Part shown: positions 1 through 5,264 of the stretch, one piece after another
How the letters are laid out: every line of letters starts with the position of its first letter
How positions within the stretch are numbered: the first letter of the stretch is position 1
Source: JALZHR01 sp036389695
GTDB taxonomy: Bacteria; Acidobacteriota; Blastocatellia; Pyrinomonadales; Pyrinomonadaceae
Reading direction: 5' to 3'
Assembly: GCA_036389695.1 (NCBI GenBank)
Contig: DASVWG010000076.1
Coordinates: 1 to 5,363, forward strand
Length of the DNA: 5,363 nt
Notes under the pieces: generated by a model
The model's database searches: none
Told to the model about the DNA's origin: nothing
What the model saw: only the letters and a program-made list of their open reading frames with translations
Position numbers and translations under genes: made by a program

Positions 1-120
1 AAAAGGGCGAGCGGGACGCTCACCCGCCAGCCAGCAAGATGCTGGCGCTACATTCTTTCCGAATGTTCAAACAGCTTCTCAGACGAAGAAGCTGCAATTA
101 ATCAACCGCTCCAGAGCGGT
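1..120. repeat. Hairpin-rich intergenic leader upstream of fliO
   Basis: This gene-free stretch contains five consecutive small inverted repeats: 9-13/17-21 (GAGCG/CGCTC), 30-35/41-46 (GCCAGC/GCTGGC), 50-55/61-66 (ACATTC/GAATGT), 72-79/87-94 (CAGCTTCT/AGAAGCTG) and 105-110/115-120 (ACCGCT/AGCGGT). All arms are perfect and loops are 3 to 7 nt. The first part resembles dispersed 'GCTGGCGCTACA' repeats that I recall from Acidobacteriota and some other phyla; this is memory, not a search. The last hairpin ends 6 nt before the fliO start codon. I see no clear promoter here. The gene upstream of fliO lies outside the window. Confidence 0.7.
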
Positions 121-126
121 CAAAAT

Positions 127-519
127 ATGGGAAATTCTTTAAATTTTTTGTGGATGCTGGTGCAGACGGTGATGGCGCTCGTGTTCGTCTGCGGGCTGGC
201 TTATCTGATTTTCCGTGTGATTCTGCCGCGCGTGTCGGGCTTCGGCGGGCTTTCGTCAAATAATATGGTGCGCGTGATTGACCGCATCGGACTGGAAGCG
301 CGAAAAAATCTGTATGTCATCGAGGTCGCCGGACGCTTTCTGCTGATTGCCGTCTCGGAGAGCGGCGTGCAGCTTATCGCGGAGCTCGACGCCGAAGCTG
401 CCGCCGAAGCCGAGCGCGAGCTGGCGCAGAACCGGCAAACGCCGCGAACGTCCGCAAACGGAAAATCATTCGCCGATAAATTGAACGACGTTCTCAACCG
501 CAAGCAAGGAGGTAAATAA
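127..519 (+). CDS. fliO: Flagellar biosynthesis protein FliO
   Basis: FliO is a small bitopic membrane protein that assists assembly and stability of the FliP ring of the flagellar export gate. The 130-aa product has one hydrophobic segment at about residues 5-34, then a cytoplasmic domain with the typical pattern 'VRVIDRIGLEARKNLYVIEV' and 'GRFLLIAVSESGVQLI' (about 48-84), and an Ala/Glu-rich, low-complexity tail. Length and position directly before fliP fit the family, which is weakly conserved, so context carries much of the call. The stop overlaps the fliP start by one base (TAATG), implying translational coupling. ATG 127 is the first ATG, GTG or TTG in this frame in the window, although the frame stays open to base 1. 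The Shine-Dalgarno is poor (GAGCGGT at 114-120, part of a hairpin). Confidence 0.85.
   Translation: MGNSLNFLWMLVQTVMALVFVCGLAYLIFRVILPRVSGFGGLSSNNMVRVIDRIGLEARKNLYVIEVAGRFLLIAVSESGVQLIAELDAEAAAEAERELAQNRQTPRTSANGKSFADKLNDVLNRKQGGK
506..513 (+). promoter_or_regulatory. Strong ribosome binding site of fliP
   Basis: AAGGAGGT lies 5 nt before the fliP ATG and inside the last codons of fliO. It is a near-ideal anti-16S match and fixes the fliP start at 519. It contrasts with fliR, which has no visible site. Confidence 0.85.
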
Positions 520-1298
520 TGAAACAGCGTCTCTGGAAATTGTTGTTCGGCGCGTTTCTGGTTACGGGTTTGTTTCCGCTCGGCGCGCTGGCGCAAAATG
601 CGCCGGTCGCTTTACCGAATCAGCCCGCCGCCGACACCGCCAACCCGATTGTTTTAATCATCGTTATCGGCGCGCTGGCGCTCGCGCCGTTCGGTTTGAT
701 AATGCTGACCTCGTTCGTCAAAATCGCGGTCGTGCTTTCGATTTTGCGCAACGCGCTCGGCACGCAGCAGGTGCCGCCGAATCAGGTAATTACCGGAATT
801 GCGCTGATTCTGACGGTTTTCATAATGGCTCCGGTCGTCGAAAAAATGTATGCGGAAGCCGGAACGATTCAAAACACGGAAGCGATTTTCAGCGAAGTTT
901 CCGTCAAAACTTTGTTTGAGGCTTCGCAGCGCGGCAAAGAGCCTCTGCGGCAGTTTCTCCGGCGCTACGCCGAAGAACGCCATCAGGTGATGTTTTTCCA
1001 GCTCGCGCAGCAGATGGCGCAGCGCAACGGCAACAATCCGGACGAAATCAAAGCGGAAGATTTTCGCGTTCTGATTCCGTCGTTCGTCACCAGCCAGCTG
1101 ACCGAAGCGTTTCAAATCGGCTTTTTCCTGTTCGTGCCGTTTTTGATTATCGATATGGTGGTCGCCAATATTTTGCAGGCGATGGGAATGTTTATGCTGT
1201 CGCCGACGATTATCTCGCTGCCGTTCAAGCTGCTTCTGTTCGTGCTGATAAACGGCTGGGAGCTGCTGATAAAAAATCTTGTTTTGGGCTACGTCTGA
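519..1298 (+). CDS. fliP: Flagellar export gate protein FliP
   Basis: FliP is the main subunit of the export gate in the flagellar basal body; in characterised systems five FliP, four FliQ and one FliR form the pore complex. The 259-aa product begins with a cleavable-type signal peptide (charged MKQR, hydrophobic core to about 22, ALA just before Q26), as known for FliP. It then shows a first membrane segment (about 43-66), the family signature around 'SFVKIAVVLSILRNALGTQQ' (65-84) with 'PPNQV' after it, a second segment (about 90-106), a soluble periplasmic part (about 110-190), and the conserved C-terminal pair of segments with 'FVPFLIIDMVVANIL' (205-219) and 'LPFKLLLFVLINGWELL' (234-250). 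Length is normal and nothing is missing. It overlaps fliO by one base and is followed by a 177-bp gap with a long palindrome. Pfam family FliP (PF00813) is expected. Confidence 0.97.
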   Translation: MKQRLWKLLFGAFLVTGLFPLGALAQNAPVALPNQPAADTANPIVLIIVIGALALAPFGLIMLTSFVKIAVVLSILRNALGTQQVPPNQVITGIALILTVFIMAPVVEKMYAEAGTIQNTEAIFSEVSVKTLFEASQRGKEPLRQFLRRYAEERHQVMFFQLAQQMAQRNGNNPDEIKAEDFRVLIPSFVTSQLTEAFQIGFFLFVPFLIIDMVVANILQAMGMFMLSPTIISLPFKLLLFVLINGWELLIKNLVLGYV

Positions 1299-1327
1299 CG
1301 AGCGAAAGACAAATTTTATGCGGGTCA

Positions 1328-1431
1328 TTTCTCTTTGCGACCTTTGCGAAACCTTCGCGCTCTTTGCGGTTAAGAAAATTTTTTAACGCAAAGGACGCAA
1401 AGTTTTAAGACGCAAAGGTCGCAAAGAGAAA
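1328..1431. repeat. 104-nt palindrome of CGCAAAG units between fliP and fliQ
   Basis: The outer arms 1328-1348 and 1411-1431 are a perfect 21-bp inverted repeat. The interior continues as an imperfect stem, with about CTTTGCGGTTAA at 1362-1373 facing TTAACGCAAAG at 1383-1393. The right half carries CGCAAAG four times (1387, 1396, 1411, 1420), with a 9-bp period within each pair. The left half carries the complement CTTTGCG at 1333, 1342 and 1362. Such CGCAAAG palindromes are, from memory, dispersed repeats in Acidobacteriota and related environmental genomes. A loose T-rich stretch follows (1436-1445), too interrupted to call a terminator. It would form a stable mRNA structure inside the fli operon. 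Confidence 0.9.
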
Positions 1432-1475
1432 CACTTTAATTTTTACTTTCGGCAAAGGCGAAAGGAGTTTGAGAA

Positions 1476-1745
1476 ATGGAAATTTACACGCAACTGGCGG
1501 GCGAAGCTTTGTGGCTGATTCTGGTTTTGTCGCTCCTGCCGCTCCTGGCAAGCCTGATTGTCGGGCTGGTCATCAGTCTTTTTCAGGCTTTGACGCAGGT
1601 GCAGGAACAGACTCTGACTTTCGTGCCGAAAATCATCGCGACGATTCTGGTCATCATGATAACCGCGCCGTGGATGATGGAAGTTTTGCAGGAATTTTCG
1701 ACGCGCTCGTTCGATTTGATTCTGAAAGTCAGCGTCAGACGCTAA
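1476..1745 (+). CDS. fliQ: Flagellar export gate protein FliQ
   Basis: FliQ is the small two-helix-hairpin subunit that packs on the outside of the FliP/FliR core of the export gate. At 89 aa it has the family's standard length. It shows two hydrophobic segments (about 11-36 and 52-72) joined by the conserved linker 'SLFQALTQVQEQTLTFVPK' (34-52), which is the family hallmark. The start is fixed by AAAGGAG at 1461-1467, 8 nt before the ATG. The gene sits between two intergenic hairpins, so it is physically in the fli operon but not translationally coupled by overlap to either neighbour. Nothing is missing or disrupted. Bac_export_3 (PF01313) is expected. Confidence 0.97.
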   Translation: MEIYTQLAGEALWLILVLSLLPLLASLIVGLVISLFQALTQVQEQTLTFVPKIIATILVIMITAPWMMEVLQEFSTRSFDLILKVSVRR

Positions 1746-1750
1746 AGCAA

Positions 1751-1825
1751 GTTCAAAGTTTAAGGTTCAAAGTTCAAAGTTTAGCTAACGACCTGACTTT
1801 GAACTTTGAACCTTAAACTTTGAAC
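1751..1825. repeat. Perfect 30-bp inverted repeat with trailing T tract between fliQ and fliR
   Basis: Arms 1751-1780 and 1796-1825 are exactly complementary over 30 bp, with a 15-nt loop. The left arm is built of 7-bp units (GTTCAAA, GTTTAAG, GTTCAAA, GTTCAAA at 1751, 1758, 1765, 1772). The stem is only about 30% G+C. One base after the right arm comes T5 (1827-1831), so the structure looks like an AT-rich intrinsic terminator or attenuator. It begins 6 nt after the fliQ stop and ends 11 nt before the fliR start, replacing the place where a fliR ribosome binding site would lie. Similar GTTCAAAG palindromes are, from memory, dispersed repeats in some Acidobacteriota. Confidence 0.92.
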
Positions 1826-1836
1826 CTTTTTAAACC

Positions 1837-2694
1837 GTGCAGGAATTTCTTCAACTTTTAGAACTCGTTCTGAAAACCTTCGAGGTCGGGCAAAGCCCGC
1901 AAGCCTTTCTGGTTTTGTTCGGCTTGTCGTTTGCGCGTTTTATCTCGTTTATCACAGTCGTTCCTTTTTTCGGCGGTCAGGTCGTGCCGTCACAGGTCAA
2001 GGTCGCGACCGCAACGGCTTTAGTTATTATCACTTATCCATCGCTGCTGGCTGAGCTTCCGACGGACGGCAGCCCGCTCGGATTCGGCGCGGTCGGTTTT
2101 GTCGGCTTGCTGGCGAAAGAAGTTTTTGTCGGTTTTACGCTCGGCTTTGTCGCGTCGCTGGTTTTTGAAGCCGTCGCGGTCGCCGGACGAATCGCCGATT
2201 TTCAGCGCGGCTCGACGATGGCTGAGCTTTTTTCGCCGCAATTGCAGGAGAGAGTTTCCGAGCTCGGTCAATTCCAGTTGCAGCTCGCGATTGTCGTTTT
2301 TCTGACGACGGGCGCGCATCGTTTTTTTATCAGCGCACTGGTCAGGAGCTTTGAATTTATTCCGGCGACGCGCTTTCCGCAAATCGAAGCGGGCTGGACG
2401 CCGGCGGCGGAATTTATGACGGTCATCACGGGCAGCGTTTTGAGCATCGGCGTGCAGCTTGCCGTGCCGGTCGTCGTAACCTTGCTTTTAACCGATTTAT
2501 TTTTCGGACTTATCAATCGCGTCGCGCCGCAAATCAACGTTTTTTTCCTCAGTATGCCGGTGAAAATGTGGGTCGGAATTTTCGTCGTCCTGCTCGCCCT
2601 GCCTTACCTGGTCGCGCGCTTTCGAGATTATTTCGATATGTCGTATGAAGCCTTCGAGTTTATGATTCGCTATTTCAGCCGGATGTATCAATAA
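1837..2694 (+). CDS. fliR: Flagellar export gate protein FliR
   Basis: FliR is the single-copy subunit that closes the FliP ring and completes the export gate. The 285-aa product is somewhat longer than the usual 250-265. It is very hydrophobic, with about six segments. It shows the family patterns 'ARFISFITVVPFFGG' (33-47) followed by 'VPSQVKVATA' (50-59), 'FVGFTLGFVASLVFEAV' (97-113) with 'AGRIADFQRG' (116-125), and the C-terminal hallmark 'APQINVFFLSMPVK' (230-243). The GTG at 1837 is chosen because an in-frame TAA at 1831-1833 blocks any earlier start and the N-terminal helix fits the family; the next candidate (TTG, residue 29) would cut into it. No Shine-Dalgarno is visible in the 15 nt before GTG, unusual beside fliP and fliQ. 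The usual neighbour flhB does not follow. Bac_export_1 (PF01311) is expected. Confidence 0.96.
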   Translation: MQEFLQLLELVLKTFEVGQSPQAFLVLFGLSFARFISFITVVPFFGGQVVPSQVKVATATALVIITYPSLLAELPTDGSPLGFGAVGFVGLLAKEVFVGFTLGFVASLVFEAVAVAGRIADFQRGSTMAELFSPQLQERVSELGQFQLQLAIVVFLTTGAHRFFISALVRSFEFIPATRFPQIEAGWTPAAEFMTVITGSVLSIGVQLAVPVVVTLLLTDLFFGLINRVAPQINVFFLSMPVKMWVGIFVVLLALPYLVARFRDYFDMSYEAFEFMIRYFSRMYQ

Positions 2695-2713
2695 AGGCGA
2701 AAGAATAAGGGCG
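2686..2713. repeat. Direct repeat, copy 1 (end of fliR)
   Basis: TATCAATAAA (2686-2695) and AAGAATAAGG (2701-2710), separated by GGCGA, match the uninterrupted 20-bp block at 3211-3230. The first half is the last two codons and stop of fliR. The pair brackets the immunity-like gene. Confidence 0.7.
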
Positions 2714-2764
2714 AAAGGATGAAGAAATAGAAGCTTTTTCCCTTCGCGCCGAACATCGTTTTTG

Positions 2765-2793
2765 TTGTCTCAAACATCAGATTAGGCTATAAT
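2765..2793 (+). promoter_or_regulatory. Sigma70-type promoter of the Imm22-like gene
   Basis: A perfect TATAAT at 2788-2793 is preceded, with a 17-nt spacer, by TTGTCT at 2765-2770 (4 of 6 matches to TTGACA). Transcription would start near 2800. GAGGAG (2807-2812) follows, 8 nt before the ATG at 2821. Spacing and matches make this the clearest promoter in the window; it gives the gene its own transcription, independent of the fli operon. I see no convincing terminator between the fliR stop and this promoter, so read-through from fliR is also possible. Confidence 0.75.
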
Positions 2794-2820
2794 TTACGCT
2801 AAATTCGAGGAGTAAAACCG

Positions 2821-3219
2821 ATGGAAAGTTTGTATGATTTGGAAGGCAAAGGATTCGTCTCGGTCTGGGCGGGCAATTTTTCCTCGCGAGAAGAATTCGA
2901 CAAATTTTTCGAAGAGGAAATCGGTGAAAACGACGACGCGTCCGCGCCGCCGAACAAATTTGCCGAAGACATCGGATTCGGTTTTTACGACCACGATTTT
3001 CAGGAAGCGGATTTCAGCGACGCGGGCAGCCAGCCGTTGGAAAATCTGCTGGACGGTTTCTTTCATTCCGATTCTTATGCCGCCGAAGCCGCCGAGAGAG
3101 CGAAAAATTTAGGCATTACCGAAGCAAATGCGGCGGTCGTTCTGGTCGATTATAAATATTCGGGGCAAACAAAAACGGATTCGCCGTTTAAATTTATCGG
3201 AACTTTCCCTTATCAATAA
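2821..3219 (+). CDS. Imm22-like immunity protein (DUF4284 family)
   Basis: The 132-aa protein is probably a cytosolic immunity protein that binds and neutralises a polymorphic toxin. It shows the pattern I remember for Imm22 (PF14112): 'VSVWAGNFSSREEF' (13-26), an acidic helix, 'KFAEDIGFGFYDHDFQEA' (46-63), 'LENLLDGF' (73-80), and a hydrophobic strand 'NAAVVLVDYKY' (103-113). It has no signal peptide or membrane segment. It is strikingly acidic: 27 Asp/Glu against 9 Lys/Arg. The start is supported by GAGGAG 8 nt upstream and a good promoter. It converges on the large putative toxin gene, with 95 bp between the stop codons and a shared terminator. The family call rests on motif memory and context, so the alternative is an orphan member not paired with this toxin. 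Base composition looks like that of its neighbours. Confidence 0.72.
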   Translation: MESLYDLEGKGFVSVWAGNFSSREEFDKFFEEEIGENDDASAPPNKFAEDIGFGFYDHDFQEADFSDAGSQPLENLLDGFFHSDSYAAEAAERAKNLGITEANAAVVLVDYKYSGQTKTDSPFKFIGTFPYQ

Positions 3220-3234
3220 AAAGAATAAGGCGCG
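3211..3234. repeat. Direct repeat, copy 2 (end of the Imm22-like gene)
   Basis: The block TATCAATAAA plus AAGAATAAGG (3211-3230) is continuous here, while copy 1 at the fliR end carries a 5-bp insertion in the middle. The similarity fades into GCG-rich sequence afterwards (GCG in copy 1, CGCG here). The first half encodes the terminal Tyr-Gln-stop, as in fliR. Confidence 0.7.
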
Positions 3235-3256
3235 CCGACATAAGTCGAAATAACAT

Positions 3257-3294
3257 AAAGAAAGCCGTCGATTTCATTTCAACGGCTTTTCTTT
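3257..3294. terminator. Bidirectional intrinsic terminator between convergent genes
   Basis: AAAGAAAGCCGT (3257-3268) pairs with ACGGCTTTTCTTT (3282-3294) over 12 bp with one bulged T; the loop is 13 nt. The stem core GCCGT/ACGGC is flanked by an A-rich 5' side and a T-rich 3' side on both strands, so it can end the plus-strand immunity transcript and the minus-strand toxin transcript. It lies centrally in the 95-bp gap between their stops. Confidence 0.85.
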
Positions 3295-3314
3295 CGTTTA
3301 TTTTACGGTTTTAT

Positions 3315-5264
3315 TTATCGCAGTCCCGGCGGCAAATCGTTGACTCCGTTCGGCAAGCGCCGCGCCGCCCATTGCTGAATGAGCGTCTTGAACTCGGCGA
3401 AGCTGTTCGCGCGGTCGACCATATCAAACAATTCGCGGTGCGCTTGCGGCGAGCCTTTTCCGCCGTGCCAGCCGTCGGGATTGATAAAACGCAAATCCTT
3501 GGTTTGCGAGCGCAAATCCCAGATTTGCTCGGCGGTCACGCCCCACTCGCGAAACTTCGGCGCGCGCGAAACCGGCAGCCATTCGTGAAATCCGCCCGGA
3601 TGCCGCAGTCGATTCTCGACAGTTTCGCGCAGCGCCTTATTCGTCCAGAGAAGATTCATCTCCGGTCGGCTCAGGCTGTTGAACCAGCTGGCAAACTCGC
3701 CGCCCTTGACGCCCGGAATGACGACGCTTGCCAGATTGGCTGCCGTAATCGGCTGGCGCGTGGTGACTTTGTTCAGGTCGGTAATGCTTATTTCCGCATC
3801 GTCAACTTTTCTGCCGAGCTTTTCCATCGCCTCGCGGTAGAGCTTTTCCAGATACGGTTTGACGCGGTCGCCGAATTCCTGCACCATCAGCCGCGAAAAA
3901 TCGGCAAACCTGACCGCGCCTTTGCCGATGCGGTTTCCGGCGACGACGGCTAAATCCGCCAGCGCGTCGGCTGGAATGCCCGAATAAAGCTGGGTTTGCA
4001 GTTTTTGCCGGAACCGGCGGGCGGCAATTTCCGCCGCTTCGTCCGAGAAAGCTTCGGCGATTTTGACCAGACCGGCTTTTTTCAGATTACCGGCTTCTTC
4101 GAGCAATTTCGCGCCGGTTTTAGTTTTGGCTAAAATGCTGCCGGCTTTGCCGATGCCTTTGCCGATGAGAATTTCGACTACCGCCGAGCCGACCAGCTCG
4201 CCGATCATCTCGGCTTTTTTCGACGGACTGGCGTTTTTAAATTGTTCCCACGTTTCGCTCAACTCGTTTTTCAGCGCGTTGAACGTGTCAATCGGATGCG
4301 CGACGACCTGCCAGAGCGCTTTGAGCGTGCCGGGCAAATCCAGAACCAAATCAATCGTGCCTTTCACCGATTTGACCGCGCCGTTAAAAACTCCGCGCAG
4401 GAAGCTTGCCAGTTCGTTGTTGTCGCGGATGTCGCGATAAATCGCTTCGGCGCGATTAACTTCAGCCTGCACGACTTTATAGTTTTCGTGAATCACCGCG
4501 CGATTGAGCGGCGTCAATTCGAAATCGACCGCGATTTTGTCGCCGAGGCGCGTGATGTTTGTAATTTTCGGCTTCACGCCCTGTCCGGCGGAAAGCTCGG
4601 CAATCTGGATGTAATTTTCGCCCCAGAGATTGCCGCCCTGATATTGGTCTTGCGCGTATTGCGCCAGCACGCGCGTGTCGGTAATCGGCTTGCCGTTGTT
4701 GTTTAATAAAACGCGGAATTTTGTCTGGACGTTCTGCGTCGGCGGCAGTGTGACGCCTTCCGCCGTCTGCGCCTGCCGCAAATCGACGGTCGGTTTTTGA
4801 TTCGAGCGAATTTTGCCGTTTTCGGCGACGTATTGCTGGCGGAACAGCCGGAGCGCTTCTCTGTCGCCGGCGGATAAAGTGAAACGAACTCCCTGATTCA
4901 TTAATCGCCCTTTAACTATAGCGTCGTCGAGCGGAACGTTTCCTTTAGTCAATTTAAGCTCGGGCGAATTTGCCGCAATCATCCGGTCGGCAAATCTTCG
5001 CTGCGCGCTCGTGTCGGCGATTCCGGCTTTTGCCGCCGCCGCCATATATGCGGCGCGCGCCAGTTTCAGCTCGGTATCGATGCCGAGAGCCGTAAAATCG
5101 ACGCTGCTCGGAATCGGCGGCAGTTTCGGATTGTTTCTCTGCGCGATTGTTTGGGTTTGAATTTGCTCGGCTTCGGCGGTTTGATTTTCCGTGCCGGAAG
5201 GCGCGTCTTCGGTTAAAACTTCATAACCGTAATAATAATAATTTTCGCTGATTCGCAAACTCAT
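3315..5264 (-). CDS. Putative polymorphic toxin with unnamed His-containing C-terminal domain
   Basis: I do not recognise the 649-aa protein as a named family, but its layout is that of a polymorphic toxin. Residues 1-50 are polar and probably disordered (YYYYGY at 9-14, then Glu/Gln/Thr-rich). Residues 51-290 are mixed, with no domain I know. Residues 290-380 contain a Gly/Ala-rich helical stretch ('GVFNGAVKSVKGTIDLVLDL', then 'HPIDTF' and 'GELVGSAVVEILIGKGIGKAG') like the pre-toxin regions of secreted toxins. Residues 381-520 are charged helices. The last about 130 residues form a compact domain with 'FASWFNSL', 'NRLRHPGGFHEWLPVSRAP' (551-569), 'DGWHGGKGSPQAHREL' (597-612) and a 'DLPPGLR' end. 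H555, H560, H600 and H609 are candidate catalytic or metal-binding residues; a nuclease is plausible but unproven. There is no signal peptide, clear membrane helix, or PAAR, RHS or LXG marker. AAGGTG lies 8 nt before the ATG. The convergent neighbour resembles an immunity protein. Confidence 0.65.
   Translation of the reverse strand: MSLRISENYYYYGYEVLTEDAPSGTENQTAEAEQIQTQTIAQRNNPKLPPIPSSVDFTALGIDTELKLARAAYMAAAAKAGIADTSAQRRFADRMIAANSPELKLTKGNVPLDDAIVKGRLMNQGVRFTLSAGDREALRLFRQQYVAENGKIRSNQKPTVDLRQAQTAEGVTLPPTQNVQTKFRVLLNNNGKPITDTRVLAQYAQDQYQGGNLWGENYIQIAELSAGQGVKPKITNITRLGDKIAVDFELTPLNRAVIHENYKVVQAEVNRAEAIYRDIRDNNELASFLRGVFNGAVKSVKGTIDLVLDLPGTLKALWQVVAHPIDTFNALKNELSETWEQFKNASPSKKAEMIGELVGSAVVEILIGKGIGKAGSILAKTKTGAKLLEEAGNLKKAGLVKIAEAFSDEAAEIAARRFRQKLQTQLYSGIPADALADLAVVAGNRIGKGAVRFADFSRLMVQEFGDRVKPYLEKLYREAMEKLGRKVDDAEISITDLNKVTTRQPITAANLASVVIPGVKGGEFASWFNSLSRPEMNLLWTNKALRETVENRLRHPGGFHEWLPVSRAPKFREWGVTAEQIWDLRSQTKDLRFINPDGWHGGKGSPQAHRELFDMVDRANSFAEFKTLIQQWAARRLPNGVNDLPPGLR

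Noticed and set aside
1..126. N-terminal extension of fliO into the open frame upstream
   Set aside because: The frame has no stop back to base 1, but it has no ATG, GTG or TTG and consists of hairpin repeat sequence. The FliO membrane helix already starts right after ATG 127.
654..1328. Minus-strand 224-aa open frame opposite fliP
   Set aside because: It is a His/Arg/Gln-rich shadow of fliP with no family resemblance and no ribosome binding site.
1469..1816. Plus-strand 115-aa open frame overlapping fliQ
   Set aside because: It lies out of frame over all of fliQ, which is unmistakable, and its last part is merely a translation of the GTTCAAA palindrome. Composition is not protein-like.
1328..1825. 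CRISPR array or tRNA in the repeat-rich junctions
   Set aside because: The repeats are 7-9 bp tandem or inverted units with no regular spacers of CRISPR length, and no cloverleaf with an anticodon arm or T-loop is visible.
2696..2752. Possible terminator after fliR
   Set aside because: Purine-rich GGCGAAAGG and the later CCCTTCGCGCC can pair only imperfectly over short stretches, and the T run lies inside the putative loop, not after a stem.
2020..3066. Short minus-strand frames opposite fliR and the immunity-like gene
   Set aside because: They overlap well-supported coding regions, are very basic or low-complexity, and look like shadows.
3372..4706. Plus-strand open frames of 125-193 aa opposite the putative toxin gene
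   Set aside because: They are antisense shadows of the 649-aa frame, allowed by its GC-rich third positions. They have no promoters, no ribosome sites and no recognisable motifs.
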